A program made the translations under genes and the position numbers. Shown in pieces: positions 10,409-23,670 of a stretch of 64,000 bases of DNA; the first letter of the stretch is position 1, and each line of letters opens with the position of its first letter. The notes under the pieces are model-generated. The model saw only the letters and a program-made list of their open reading frames with translations. It was not told the origin of the DNA and did no database searches. Source of the stretch: Filobasidium wieringae (lineage: Eukaryota > Basidiomycota > Tremellomycetes > Filobasidiales > Filobasidiaceae); assembly GCA_001600055.1 (NCBI GenBank), contig BCIV01000005.1, positions 950,228 through 1,014,227 on the forward strand. Reading direction: 5' to 3'.

Positions 10409-12480
10409 ATGATGACCGCCCTTACTCCCCGTCAACTAGCAGGCCTAGCAGGAGATTATTCCAATTCGAACCTCTACCATTCAGTTCCTGCTTCTCCTTC
10501 TCCTATTACCAACGGAATTAAAAATATGCCGAGCATGGATCCGGCGTACAAGAGCATGAGAAGCAGTACCATGATAAATCAAACGGACCTCAGTGGCAAG
10601 CTGGTCTTGCCTTTGACACCGCCTACCAGCGATCTGGAGAATACGCCTTTGATGAGGAAACGAGATGTCGTGCTTCCCACCACTCAGTCGATTCGACCGG
10701 AGCAACCTGTCAGGAACAGTAAACCTGTGCCAACTAAACCTACAACGGCTCAGGCGAAACCAATCGCTTGCTCTGTCGAACAAGAAACTTGGATCGATCA
10801 ACCTTCCACAACTGAGCTTAAGTTTCACTCACACAAGAACAAACCGATCAGGAGGAAACGAATGCCGCTTATGAGCGTCGCTCAAATCCAAGCTATCAAG
10901 GATCTTACGAATGCGTTGAAGGAAGTTGCGGGCATGCAGCAAGGGTTGGTACGACCGGAGAGGACCGTTGACACAAAGAAAAAAGTTGACCACAAGAAAA
11001 AGAATCAAAAAGAAATCCGACCAGAGGAAGGAGAAGAAAAGATCAAGAAGAAAGACATGATCGATTCCGAGATCAATACTGAAAAGGATACCGAAACGAA
11101 AGAGATCGACGAGGTAGAGCTGATGTTGATGTCGCATCTCAAATCGCTCATACCTTCCTCATTATCCCCGTCCGTCTCGCCCTCCACCGAGATCATCAAA
11201 CCAGAAGTCGAGCTCGCTCCCTCACCCAGCCCCAGCCCGGTACCAGTTCTGATTGAAAAACCCCTTTTCCTACGACGACCACCCACCCCCACAATCCGTT
11301 ATCCACGAGGATACATCCCCCCCACCCCACTGTTCTCCCCTGAGACAGAGAAGCAAGAAGTTCAAGTTGAATTCAAGCGTTCCAAATCAAGGAACGTCAA
11401 GGTCATGGAATTGATGACTGAGAAGATGCGTCGAGTGTTCGAGGGTGAGGCTTGGGTCAGGAGACTGGATGAAGAAGTCACTACCGCAAACGACGAGGAG
11501 GAGACGGAAGGGGTTCAAATCGAGGGGGTTAGGGGGGAGGTAGAGAGGTACTTGAACGAGGGGAAGGGTGGAAGAGTGCAGTGGGACGAAGGCGTTGGGA
11601 AATTGATCAAGAGTTCGGAGACGGGCGAAGAGGAGGAAGGAGATGTTTATTTGTTCCTTGATCAGTGAGTTTTCGTCCATGAGCTTGATGCCTGAACTTC
11701 CCGATTGACATAGCAACTTCCGTACCCAGCTCAAACATCCATCATGGAATGATCGATACCCTCGTCTCTCGCCCTCTCCCCAATCTTTCCCGAAACACCA
11801 AGAAGATCCTTAATATCCCCATCATGTCCTTACTTATGACTCGAGGACGTCGAATCGCCAAGGAGGGGATGCATCTCGTAGCCAGCTCTCCACTTGACCA
11901 GAGTCTGGACACTGCGGTCAAGCTCGGTTGGAGGTGTTGTGTTCTCAAACGAGTCGCAGTCGATTCGGTCACCAGCAGTGAGAGCGAAGGCGAGAGGGTT
12001 GGGAAGAAGCCGGGCAAGAAGAGTAGGAAGAGCTTGGTTATTCCTCGACCTTCTGCTTCGGAGACGGATGAGGCAACTAGGACGACGGACGCGGAAGAGA
12101 TCGATTTGCCTAACCTAAACGACCCATCGATCACTTCGAGAAGAATGAGGGAACAAGCAGTCGATGAACTCCTGCACTTGCAGATCCTGCAAACGCTTCT
12201 TTGGGCTCCTCGTGCGGGTACGCTCATACTCGGGACGGGTGATGCCAAGGGGGGTCAGTTCAACGATCTCGGTTTCCTCGGGTGCGTGAAGATGGCCGTA
12301 GAGAAAGGATGGAAAGTCGAACTCTGGAGTTGGAAGAAAGGAATGAGTCGAATGTGGAGGGAAGAGGCGAAGAGGATGGGATGGAGTCGGAGGCAATTTA
12401 GGATTTGGGACTTTGACGAGTGGGTCGAAGAGGTTGTAATGGAGAGGGAGAGGAGTGGGAAGAAGGCTAGGAGAGGATAG
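10409..12480 (+). CDS. NYN (PIN-like) domain protein, putative ribonuclease
   Basis: Two exons (10409-11664, 11730-12480), 668 residues. Residues 1-400 are disordered, with a basic KKK/EEE region near 190-240. The C-terminal domain begins exactly at the splice junction. Splicing creates LFLDHSNI, the NYN motif with the first catalytic Asp. It continues with AVDELLHLQI (second Asp), LILGTGDAKGGQF (third acidic motif) and GWKVELWSWKKG, the usual strand order of NYN domains. About 70 low-complexity residues are inserted between the first and second motifs. NYN proteins are metal-dependent RNases or RNA-binding regulators; activity here is inferred from the preserved Asp residues. ATG ATG at 10409/10412 gives two possible starts. 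Convergent with PAN6. Confidence 0.75.
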
Positions 12481-12957
12481 CTGTATCGCATCGCATCGCA
12501 TCGTGACTGTATAAAAAGATATGATGCATTGTCGAAATCGATTGAAACCAGAAGTCACTTTCCCCGCAACTTGACTCTTGACGACGCTTCTACGACTACA
12601 TTCTTGACGACCTTCGCAGAAATATGTTCTTTGACTGCATTCCGCACAGCCTGTTGGCTATATTACGACCTCCAACGAACTATATGATTCGCATTGTATC
12701 TATTCCCTATTAGCTCGATGGTCATTTCGGGGTGACCACGTCGATTGTACAGGAATGGTTAAACAGGGAGACAATCGATCAATCTCGTCTCATCCCCGCC
12801 TCTTCCCCAATCTCTCGGGTCCTCTTCCACCAAGTCCAGGCCATTATGAATTACCTAGCCTCAAAGACCCAACAGACGTTCTCCGACTATTCCCTATGGA
12901 TCGAAATCAAGACGTTGAAGCGGGATGCAAGGCGGGTCGAGATATTCTTTCGTCCAC
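12481..12957. other. Convergent 3' intergenic region
   Basis: Between the stops of the NYN gene and PAN6. Contains a short (CGCAT)n microsatellite near 12486-12502 and A/T-rich stretches suited to polyadenylation. No gene seen. Confidence 0.4.
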
Positions 12958-14239
<1,282 letters not shown>

Positions 14240-14595
14240 TCGTAGGCGATGCTATATCCTTGTGGTCCCAAGATCCCAAGGTGTTGAAATATTCAAGAGG
14301 CAAGCAGCTGCAGTCTAGACAGCCTAGCGGTGCAGGTAGGAGTAGGAGGTGGCCGAACGCAAGGTTTATGTTGCCGAAGTCAAAATTTGCATCCGACAAG
14401 ATTGTTGATCATATTCGAGGTCAGAATCGACTTTCGATGGACTCATGCCGGTTCATTTTAGCCGACCACAAGACCCTTTAAACAAAGCTGAACAGTCTGA
14501 AATCTACCCCGATCTATCACATCTCTATCACAGCAAGACTTGCCCCCATCATTCCTGATACAGAGCACCTGTACTCGTTTCAAGAATAGCTCACA
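14240..14595. promoter_or_regulatory. Divergent promoter region PAN6 / RPC31
   Basis: 356 bp between two start codons. No clear TATA box. A C/T-rich leader (ATCTATCACATCTCTATCAC) precedes RPC31. Contains short open frames only. Confidence 0.45.
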
Positions 14596-15588
14596 ATGTC
14601 CGGAAGAGGAGGACGTGGTGGTAGAGGTGGCAGGGGAGGAGGACGAGGCGGGTTCATGGGAGATAGACCAAGAGGAGGCCCAGAAGGAGTGGCTGTTGGA
14701 ACTCTATCACATGCCGATTTAGAGAAGATTCAGAAAAGAGAAGGTGGACAGATGTATCCCGTAAGCCGTATCCGATGTTTGAATACCGATAGTAGACTTG
14801 ATGATTGACAATCCTTGGCATATCCCAGGAATACAACCCGAAGGAGATGAGAAATCCTGACCAAGCTGAGTCGAGGATGTGTATCTATGCAAGGGATCTC
14901 TCAAAAACTCTGAGATACAGTCCTTATCGTCTCACGGACGAGACCTCAAAAGACGGTAAGCTTTCTATTCTAACTCGTACGGACACTTGATCTGAGATTG
15001 ACATGAACCTGTTGCTCTTCGACTACAGATATGGCTTCCTACGCAGACAAATACAAGCAAAAGAAATCTCTAAACGTACTCAACCTGAACGCCCAGGAGT
15101 TGGGGTTGGAGAAGAAGTTCTTCCCTAAACAAGTGTGGGAGATGTATTTCGAAGGGAAGGATCCAGAAGGTACGTCTGGTCCATGAATCGGAATGACAGT
15201 GTAGTTATTGACAAGTAGACGTTGCTGATTGAACAGGTAGCAAGATGAAGAAAAAGAAGAAGAAGCGAAACTTAGACGAATTGGACGATGGGAACGATTC
15301 GAACGAGGTAAGCTTCTTCCCGTTTCGCACCAAATTTCTAGCTCCCCATTGAGTCGCTCACAACGGTCTTCTAGGAATACTCGGACGAAGATGTTATGCT
15401 AGAAGATCAGCTCTCCGAAGAAGAGGATTACGGTGAAGACGACTATGGGAACAACTACTTCGATGCAGGTGAGGAGGGCGATGGGGACGATGGTGATGGT
15501 GGAGGTGGAGGTCAGTAGCAATTTCGGCAAAACGGATGGGTGACGCAGTGGCTGATAGCTGACTACGATGATAACAGACGAATTTTAG
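14596..15588 (+). CDS. RPC31: DNA-directed RNA polymerase III subunit RPC31 (RPC7)
   Basis: Exons 14596-14760, 14829-14955, 15029-15169, 15237-15307, 15375-15510 and a tiny last exon 15578-15588 (DEF-stop) give 216 residues. If the last intron is retained, a stop at 15516-15518 ends the protein almost identically. The protein belongs to the Pol III specific RPC82/34/31 subcomplex that helps initiation at tRNA and 5S genes. Typical marks are an RGG-rich N-terminus, PRGGPEGVAVG, a conserved middle (RMCIYARDLSKTLRYSPYRL then DKYKQKKSLNVLNL), a KKKKKKR run, and a C-terminal acidic tail (DYGEDDYGNNYFDAGE) characteristic of the family. Confidence 0.85.
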
Positions 15589-15960
15589 TAGAAAGGTCTA
15601 AATATGTATTACGCATCATCATGAAACTGTACTTGTAACGATGGATTCGATATCTTCAGTAGTACACCCCTCTTCCTGATGATGATGAGCATCATGAACA
15701 ATCCGACTATAGAAGATCATATGGCTAGACGATGTGCGGTGTGACAAGACTGCGGGGCGCGACAACAGCCGGGTCGAGTCCCTTGGGACGTCAAAAAGGG
15801 CAACACAACAGATTGCAAAAAGTACTGAACCCCATGACCTTAAAGAAGGAATCAGGCGTCAACAGATGCTCTAAAGAGAGCAATGGACTTTACTCATACC
15901 TCCGAATTGGTGGTAGCTAAGCACCAATTCTAGATGTCAAGGACACTTGTAAAGTACCAA

Positions 15961-16026
15961 CTACAACCACGCTTTGTAGTAACAAACGGCGCGTTCATCG
16001 AGTTATCGCGCCCGCAAGGGCACACA
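15961..16026 (+). repeat. Family-linked upstream element, copy B
   Basis: CTACAACCACGCTTTG followed by the core TAGTAACAAACGGCGCGT and TCATCGAG. Same core as copies A, C and D. It is 640 bp upstream of the ATG of family gene B and in the same orientation. The right flank (GTTATCGCGCCCGCAAGGGC) differs from the TTTGGGG(A/C)ACA flank of the others. Confidence 0.85.
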
Positions 16027-16600
16027 ATAACTCTCGACTACTTTACCCGTCATCCTTGTGATACTCGTAGCTTATAGATCGTTTATTTTGATAGTTCATA
16101 TTCGTCATCCTATGCTAGCCGAAGCGAATGTTGATTGCCGTGCGTCTTGATCGTCTTGATCATCTTGATCGAAGAAGCGATAACTGACGTTTTGATCATA
16201 ATAACCGATAACTGCATCAACTGCATCATAGCTATACCACAACCTCTAGACTTCTGCACACATAACATACTCAATTATCCTAGTCCTCTGGTTGTTAGGA
16301 CTACGTCGTCAACGAGGTCCGGTGGAACTGTTATCAGGGACTTGCAAGCCTAGCACTGGTTCTGTACTAGTGGATTGTATAACGGATGGAGAACTCTACT
16401 ACAACAACCCTCCTTTGAGTTATGAGGAAAGACCTGAATATTGTAGGCCCCGACGGGCGAGTCCTCCATTCCTCGACCTGAGTGATAACGAGAGTCTTGA
16501 TGACGTGTATTGGCTCTGGGTACGTGTTCCAGAGTGGCCTATAACACTGATTCAGCGAGTCGAAGCGCTCATCATCACATCCTTTGGAAATCCGTGCAGA

Positions 16601-17681
16601 ATGGGAAGGGCAAAAAAAGCGTATGCTCGACGATATCGTGCGCAGATGAAGAAGTTCAAACGCTCCCTGGAACAGAGAGAGAAGACAGCTGGAACAGTCA
16701 CTGCTAGCCTGGCGCGTACCGCTTTCAAGACTAGTGAAACGCTCAAATCACCACTAGAACCAACGACGACCTTTTCTGTTCCATCCGTTCAAGTTGTTCC
16801 ACTCAGTCATTCCAAGGCAAAGAACCAATGTCGAACGGTCGACCTCTCAGATTATAGGTATCAAGAATCCTTGGAGCTTTGCAAGGAACTGGATGTCAAA
16901 GGTACGAGCGCTCTTCCACAAGATGTGGGCGCGCCACTCATCAACTGTCCGTGTCCATTAAATCAGGCTTATTCCATTTCGACCACAATGTTCTACTCGC
17001 TTTACTTCGTACTATCAATATTCAACATAAGATCCCAGTTCCTGATCATCCTCAATCACGCTACCTCTTTGCTGCTCTTTCCATTATTCGATCACATCAG
17101 GCGGACCCAGCTCCTCGTGTACTGTTGGGTGAAATCTCAGTGACGCTACTTACAGTCTATGGAATACTGCTTACGGAATTACATGAAGAGATTCCAGGAG
17201 CCGAGTTCCAGATTCCTGAGGGATGCTACTGGCAGACTGCCCCAATCTATCAACAGCATGTGAATCGATTCATTGAGATCATGCGCCGACCCGTGAATGG
17301 GACAACTCAGAATCAGTACGTAAATCATGAACATAGTGAGTCCACGCTTCATGTAATTAAAGTTTCAGTCTAACTAATTCTACCTTACGCTGCAATTAGG
17401 AATCCATGAAGGGAGAGTCACGGGACGAAGGATACGGCTTTTATTGAATGATTCGGTCAGGATTATCGGACCGAGGGAGGACATCTTTGTAGACCGGATG
17501 CCCTTCCATGGACATTCGACTACGCCCCGTCATGTTCCTAACCGTGCCCCTACGTGAGTTTTACCAACTCTTCTGCGTAACCAATATTGAGCTTTGCTTC
17601 GGTTGTTCTAGTTTGTCCAGCACTTGGCCTACGTTTGATGCTCCCGAATCATACTTGTTTCAAGCTGATATTTCTCGGTAA
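16601..17681 (+). CDS. Repeat-linked family protein B (unknown function)
   Basis: Four exons (16601-16901, 16967-17335, 17400-17553, 17612-17681), 894 nt, 297 residues. Starts MGRAKKAYARRYRAQ, a basic stretch as in members A and F. The first splice creates the family motif (VKG/LFHFDHNVLLALLRTI). The rest of the domain follows (RYLFAALSIIRSHQ, LLTVYGILLTELHEEI, YWQTAPIYQQHVNRF), then RVTGRRIRLLLNDS, which aligns with VTARRGLQLVTDG in A. The frame stays open upstream of 16601 without another Met. The apparent stop after exon 3 lies inside the GTGAGT donor, so exon 4 is needed. No known domain recognised. All exons are intact, so this copy may be functional. Confidence 0.65.
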
Positions 17682-17850
17682 TTGGGCAGGTTGTATTGTC
17701 AGATATCTACGGGAGACTTACTGTACGGAAAAGTATCGAGTTGGAGATCGGTCTTCGTCTGGATCCGCGGGTCGACGATCGATACTAGATGGTATCGACG
17801 CCCGTACGTACTGATGGGATGCAGGCCTTCCCTTCTTCTTCGATCTAGAC

Positions 17851-18036
17851 TGTCTGTTCTACTCGACATACTCGCTTTCTTGGTATCTGTTATGGTTTGG
17901 TCGTCTGCGGTTCTTGAATCCGACGCGTTTCTCTGAATCCGTCCGTTTTGGTCTTATCTAGACTTTGTGACGCTGTGTCTGTTTGAGCTCCTGGTCTATC
18001 TGTTGCATTATACTGTACATATAACATATAAATATC
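17851..18036 (+). repeat. 3' flank of gene B, first copy of a diverged duplication
   Basis: T-rich sequence after gene B containing TCCGTCCGTTTTGGTCTT and TCCTGGTCTATCTGTTGCAT. The same landmarks recur in the same order and similar spacing at 18435-18605. Confidence 0.45.
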
Positions 18037-18434
18037 GTGTCTCTCATTCCGTTCAGTATCAATGAATTATATATCAAGTCTCGCACACGATTTTGTGCCT
18101 ATCAGTCTTGACACGCCCCAAGGCGTCAAGCAAGTCTTCATCGCCTTGATCTTCAGATATAGCCAGGCTGAACCAATAATGAAGTACCTTAGATAAACGT
18201 TTGGGACACAATGAGCGAAGTTTACTCGGTATTTCCAGCCCAAGCGTATCCTTCTGTAGAGTCTAGTCGTATTGCTGGTGTACGAGATGTAGCACTCATG
18301 TGCGAGAAGGAACTAATCGCTACTAAAGTTGCCAAAAAACCCGTCTGCCTAGGCACTTGGGGTAGGTGGACTGACGCAAGCATGCGAATTTCGATCGTCG
18401 CTACGTAGAGTCTTCCTACTACTATATGTACGTT

Positions 18435-18605
18435 TTAGACCGCCCGTCCTACTCGATATCACCTTCTGGTGTTGTTCCCGTCTTCCACTAATTTCTTGCG
18501 ATCGTCGTGTATCTGTGGTTCCGTCCGCTTTGGTCTTCGTCAGCCATGTACACGTGTAGTACCGAGTCATCCTGATCTATCTGTTATGGCATCGTATATG
18601 ATATC
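18435..18605 (+). repeat. Second copy of the gene B 3' flank
   Basis: Contains TCCGTCCGCTTTGGTCTT and TCCTGATCTATCTGTTATGG, matching the 17851-18036 segment with substitutions and gaps. This suggests a tandem duplication whose coding part (about 18060-18430) has decayed. A 65-codon frame at 18211-18408 may be a remnant. Confidence 0.45.
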
Positions 18606-18953
18606 GATCGATTGTCTGTTACTGGTTCACATGTGAGCAGTCGTGTCCTAGACGGCACTCACCTAAAGTCCGGAAGTTCATGGGTGCACCAACGCTTGAC
18701 GAATATGGATATTGGACGTCATTCAGTATTAGACGAGACTACGGATGTTGTCGGTTTCGAGCGGTAGATACAATCAAAATCCACCACACTACAATGAGGG
18801 AAACGTTAGTAAGAAGCATGTTGTAATCCTGTCCCGATCCGATGGCCGGAAATGGAGGGCAAAAAAGAACGCACGCTGCACAATGGACCTGGGTTGACAG
18901 GTCAAAAAGCACAACTCCAACCTCCCTTGGCCAGGGGGAGGAAGGTCGAGTCT

Positions 18954-19017
18954 AGGGGGTACATCTACCGCACGCAAGACTTTAATGTGCTTTTAGGCCA
19001 GGGGGTACATCTACCGC
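18954..19017 (+). repeat. Direct repeat GGGGGTACATCTACCGC x2
   Basis: The 17-mer lies within 18954-18971 and again within 19000-19017 (46-bp spacing), just upstream of family element copy C. Confidence 0.7.
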
Positions 19018-19037
19018 TTCTCAGTCCGAAATATACA

Positions 19038-19092
19038 GACTACAACCGCAACTGTTAGTAACAAACGGCGCGTCTATCGACTTTTGGGGACA
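19038..19092 (+). repeat. Family-linked upstream element, copy C (no intact gene)
   Basis: GACTACAACCGCAACTGT, core TAGTAACAAACGGCGCGT, then CTATCGACTTTTGGGGACA. Closest to copy D. No intact family gene follows on the plus strand; member F lies beyond on the opposite strand. Confidence 0.85.
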
Positions 19093-19284
19093 GCGCAGAT
19101 TCCAGTACGGCTGGAACGCACGTCATAGGCAGGATCGGTGACCAACTTAGCAGCAACTTACGGCATTACTATGAGCAGTGAGCGATTGGTAGCTGGTTGA
19201 TCGTTGTATCTGGGAAGCGCTGATGAACGGTGAACGGACATACACGATCAGTGATTACTGATCACGGAGAACCATCGACCTGAA

Positions 19285-19349
19285 GTCGCAGCGGGAAGAT
19301 GGTCCCCTCGAAGCCAGTCTAACGTCGAAGCGGGAAGACGGTCCCCTCC
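19285..19349 (+). repeat. 26-bp direct repeat pair
   Basis: GTCGCAGCGGGAAGATGGTC... at 19285-19310 and GTCGAAGCGGGAAGACGGTC... at 19324-19349, three mismatches, 39-bp offset. Located in gene-poor DNA after element C. Confidence 0.65.
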
Positions 19350-20136
19350 TTATCGGCCTGGCCGCTGATCGTCGCTGTTTGATATCTTGTATAACACAAC
19401 AACAGTACATTCATGAACGCATGTCCCGGCCTGATATCTCCGGTAGATCGAGGCACGTTTCGAATCACAAGAGAGTTTCGTCATCCTATTCCGATGTTTC
19501 CTTCAAGTAAGTCAATTACCTTGACGGAGGGGAATCCCCGAAAGGATGAAGATCATAGGTCTCCTTTCAGTAACCAGTAACCAGTCGTCTCGTTGATAGC
19601 GTTGCACGCGAGATATCGATCGTTCAGAATCATAACAGCGTCTCATAACATGCTCGTTCGCGAGATTCAACTCAGCAAGTAATTCACAAATTCCGTACAA
19701 CACGGGCGGTTTCCATAAGGGAATAGTCCACCCGTATGCCATGATACAGATCCCAGATGTTTGGAGCAACGCTCATCGAGACTCACTGAATCTATAAACG
19801 TGCGGTATCAGCTGGTCTCCCGAGAAGAACGTACGAGACGGGCTTACCGTATTCAGTCATTCTTTCAATCGCAACGTACCTAATGCATCGAGCTGATCCA
19901 CATCTCCTCTTCGTCGAAAGCTACTGCCGGTCCTCGATCTCTTGCCTCAGTACTGATAGCCATACGGATTTAGTCGCGTGAACACCTCTTCGATTCGCTT
20001 GACAAACATGTACCGAGAACTTCCGGCGACGTGCAAAAGCGGTTCTCCAGCTCCCTCTTAACCCCTATAAAAACGAACACAATTTATAGCATTATTGGAA
20101 TTTTGTACGAAAGATCGGACTGCCGAGAGAAATCGC

Positions 20137-21099
20137 TTACATCATCTCACTGTCCCCCTTCGCATTGCGAACCGACCCCTGGCTACCCCTATTTCCGCGT
20201 TCTTCAATCGAGTGCGTTTCCTTTTCAGTTTCCGGCAACGAGTAATCTTCTGCAAGGATCTTTTCAAATCCTCTTGTAACATCTTGAACTCCAGTATCCT
20301 GGTCTAGTGATCGATTGAAACGGAGGTCAACGGGAGCTTATGGGGCCGCATAACGGGATGGTACACATACCTTGGGGAAGGACGACGGCTGCCCTTATCT
20401 GATTCGCTTTCTCGTCCTGAAGAGCAGAGTCGGGGATGCAACTCCAGAACGGTCCTGGCGGAGGCATGAAATGTTGCTCTGCTGTGTCATCATTTCCGTC
20501 TCCATCTCCAACCAGCATAAAGATCTCGTGGTTGATCAAGTTGTATATAGTGAACATGTGATTGGGGAGGATGCCGAGATCTTCGATTGGAAGGGAAGCA
20601 GCATGACGGCTAGCCTTCAGAGCGATTTCAAGGTGAGGAGAGGAAGAGGTTGAGAAACGATTAATCGGCTTGGAATGTTTTTTGAGGATCGTAGAGATGA
20701 TCGCAGCGAGAGTTTGGGGCTGATAATGGGTTGCACCTAGGAAGGAGAACCAGATTCAGCGTGATCACTTATAATGAAAGATAGGGAGGTCTCACAAGTG
20801 ACACCGAGTTGAATTCCGAGTTTTAGATAAGTACCGTAAGATCGGTAGCATCTAAGACGGAAACATTGTTTACGAGCGGCATTGTTGCTCAGAGCAGCGA
20901 GCGGGATTTCAGAGATAGTTGAGACTTGTGGGACATGCGGCTGAAAAGGAGGGACGTCAAGTTTTGAACCATAGAGAGGTCTAGCATCCGCCGTCACAAC
21001 TTTCCCTGGAGCTGGAGAAGGTTGCTTGGCGTAGGGATGGGCCTCATGTCGGGGAAGTCGACGAGGGCGACGTTGGTATTGTCTGCGAGTCGGTGCCAT
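20137..21099 (-). CDS. Repeat-linked family protein F (unknown function)
   Basis: Three exons (21099-20796, 20736-20371, 20303-20137), 837 nt, 278 residues. Starts MAPTRRQYQRRPRRLPRH, so it shares MAPT plus a basic tract with member A. Splicing gives THYQPQTLAAIISTI, then SPHLEIALKASRHAA, ILPNHMFTIYNLINHEI and EKANQIRAAVVLPQ, collinear with the shared domain in A and B. The last exon has GVQDVTRGFEKIL, matching GLQLVTDGFLART in A. The C-terminus is acidic. No copy of the upstream element was found before its start. A short open frame on the same strand at 19512-19769 could be debris of another copy. Confidence 0.6.
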
Positions 21100-21874
21100 T
21101 GCTGCTTCCTCCTCGAAGAGATGATCAACTGCTTGCGATCTATCAAAGCTGCTGACGGTACTCACCAAGATCAATACCAGATGATCACTGACTTTGACGG
21201 TTCCAGAGACCCAACTCCAGCCACAAAACGAAATTGATCGATCAAGGAGATCTGAGATCTCGACGGACAGATACTGACGACCAGGTAGTCCTGATCCTCT
21301 TCGACGATAAGTGATGATCATCCACCTGATTACGACGAATCGGAGAGGACTCGATCAGATGTATCGTCATCACTTATAGGATTGAAGAGGGCTGGGACGC
21401 TTGAACTTGAAATCATTCTAAACATCTTATGGCGAACTGGAAATGATCTACTGTTGTCGTGTGACTTCAAGGGCGTGTTCTGGGTTTTCTTTTGCACTCA
21501 TATCAACATCACAAGTACGCGGTATGACATCCGTTTCTTCCAGATCTTTTTCCATCTACTTCGTCAAAAAAAGGTGCTGAACAGGGTCTGGCATATCGCT
21601 CGCTGACCTCCAAGATTTTCTTGCGTTCTCCTCTGCTCTCCTCCACGGGAATTACTATCGTGGAGAGGCCAAAGAGTCGATAATCGGATATGCAGTGCGT
21701 ATAGATCATTCCGGAAGCTTTTCGGAAGTAAATACGTCGATTTTACCCGGGTGTTGTTGCTGTTTTGTTTGCGGCCTGATCACCTCGTTCAACTTCTTAT
21801 AATTCAGCTCTCGACCTATACACTCACACTCCGACCTGCACAGCCTACATCTGTAACAGCCAGTCCCACTTACA
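21100..21874. promoter_or_regulatory. Divergent intergenic between family gene F and the GNAT gene
   Basis: 775 bp without a credible gene. Contains short palindromic words (GAGATCTGAGATCTC near 21247). The last 100 bp form a C/T and A-rich leader for the acetyltransferase gene. Confidence 0.35.
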
Positions 21875-22636
21875 ATGTCCCGACCATCACATCCTATTCA
21901 TATCCGGGTCATCCTCCCGGACAGTCCCCAAGTCACCTCTGCCGCTCGTATCCAGCTTGCTTCCTTTGAACCCTTCACTGAGTTCAGCGATATCATCGAA
22001 CCCCTCCCTCGAGCTTCTATGGATGTCCGAATCGAGAGACTTGCCAAGAGGATCAACAAGAAGATCAAGAAGGGGTATATCGGATACATCGCGGAGGATA
22101 TCGAGACTGGGGAAGACGTTGGGGTTGGGTACTGGATGAGGCCAGGGATGAAGCACCAGAAGATCATCAAGGCTGAGATGAACGACGAGGAAAAAGAGAT
22201 GTGGGAGGGTATGGATTGTGAGAAGTACAACTCGCTCTACCAGGCTTTCCAGGGCAAGATGGACGAAACTTTGAAGGAGAGAAAGGAGGATAGCTGCTGG
22301 TAAGTGTTGGTTTCTTGATGTTCCATTTTTACCTTCCTCTAAACGCTTCAATCATACTCATGCTGATGGTTCGTTATGCTTCTACTCTTTAGGTACCTAG
22401 AAATCCTAGCAATCCATCCTTCCCACCAAAACAAACGCATCGGGCCTCAACTCCTGGACCACCACCTCTCCCTCATCTCCGGCCCCGAACCGAAACTCAC
22501 CCCCGGCGCAGCTTACCTAGAATCTTCTCCCCCCGCCAAGAAACTTTACGCTAGCAGAGGGTTCGAGGATATCGGAGATGTCAAGGCTGAAGGATGGACG
22601 GGCGGGTTCCCTGCTATGATCAGGCCAAGGAAATGA
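21875..22636 (+). CDS. GNAT-family N-acetyltransferase
   Basis: Two exons (21875-22299, 22393-22636), 669 nt, 222 residues. The N-terminal half has mixed alpha/beta character (IRVILPDSPQVTSAARIQLASFEPF) with a charged hinge (KRINKKIKKGYIGYIAED). Splicing joins CWYLEILAIHPSHQNKRIGPQLLDHHL, which is GNAT motif A with the acetyl-CoA loop (Q-N-K-R-I-G). Motif B follows (AYLESSPPAKKLYASRGFEDIG). This pattern is common in fungal small-molecule or peptide acetyltransferases of unknown substrate. Cytosolic by absence of a signal peptide. Confident for the fold, not for the substrate. Confidence 0.85.
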
Positions 22637-23610
22637 GGATGTGGAATTCAAAACGAGCGAATGGGGTTGGAGTACATTGCATGGGATCTGATTGGCGACG
22701 TACAATAGAGTAATGAATATAGCATACGGGATATGGAAAGCATATGATCTAATCAGTCTTCGAGTCTTTGTGCTCTTGGCGTAGATACGAATCTTCCGCA
22801 CGAGCTTCGAGAGTGACTTTACCCATTCCCGACTTTACCAATAAGCTCAGCTTGACCTGAGTATCCGGAAAGGCCTCCATCTTAGATTATTATATACGTG
22901 AAAAAAAGGGAAATCCGACTTGCCGTTCGAAATCGACGTCGAGTGCTCTCGGCTGACAGAATCGATGATGCTGAGGTCAATCTTGACGCAAGCATACTTA
23001 GACCTCGGTTGTTTTGGGATAGCTTGCTCAGCGGTGCTAATGACTTTCGGCACGATCATGATGGACATATTTTCACCGCTCGTTCTTAGCTCTCTGAAAC
23101 GCTTCTTTCAACTCCTCACGTTTCCCTCCACTTCGCGATGATTATACACAAGAACGTATCTTCGAGATGCTATGTTAGGGGTTTCGCCCGCCTCTAACAC
23201 CAGAGACTTTCGACTTGTCGACTCTGTTGTGGATCCTCTCATGGAAGTGTATTGGTTTGAGGTAGCGAGCCAAAGCTTTTAGTCAGTTCTGGGTCCCCTT
23301 CATCTATACGCCCCTGGAGGGGCACTCCTTATTGTCGACTATATGCGAGTGAGTGATAACAGCACTATGAACGACACCCTGCTTCAAAGACTGTCGAATC
23401 AAGTTCGAGGATTACTGCCCCTTTCCTGAATCTCTTTTAGCCATATTCAACAATATGATTGCTTGAGCCATGTGTCGCCGGTTTGGGGTGTTGGGTTGTT
23501 CGGAACATTTCGATCATCTTCCAAACTCTCTATCAAACTAGGCATCCAAGTAAGGGGCATCCGGCCGAGGCCCCTGGGAATCTTCCCGGAGATACCCAGA
23601 GCAATCCAAA

Positions 23611-23670
23611 CACGCGGGTTCCACCCCCAGATTGGGCTCTAATCCGCGCGATGTGCAAAGTCTCGAACGA
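23611..23670 (+). repeat. Hairpin element family, partial copy
   Basis: CGCGGGTTCCACCCCC...CCGCGCGATGTGCAAAGTCTCGAA matches the right half of the element at 24041-24140 in the same orientation. Confidence 0.5.

Noticed and set aside
15732..15920. 62-codon frame with GGGTCGAGTCCC
   Set aside because: Considered as a tRNA-like T-arm or small gene; the loop does not fit GTTC and no cloverleaf forms; no coding signs.
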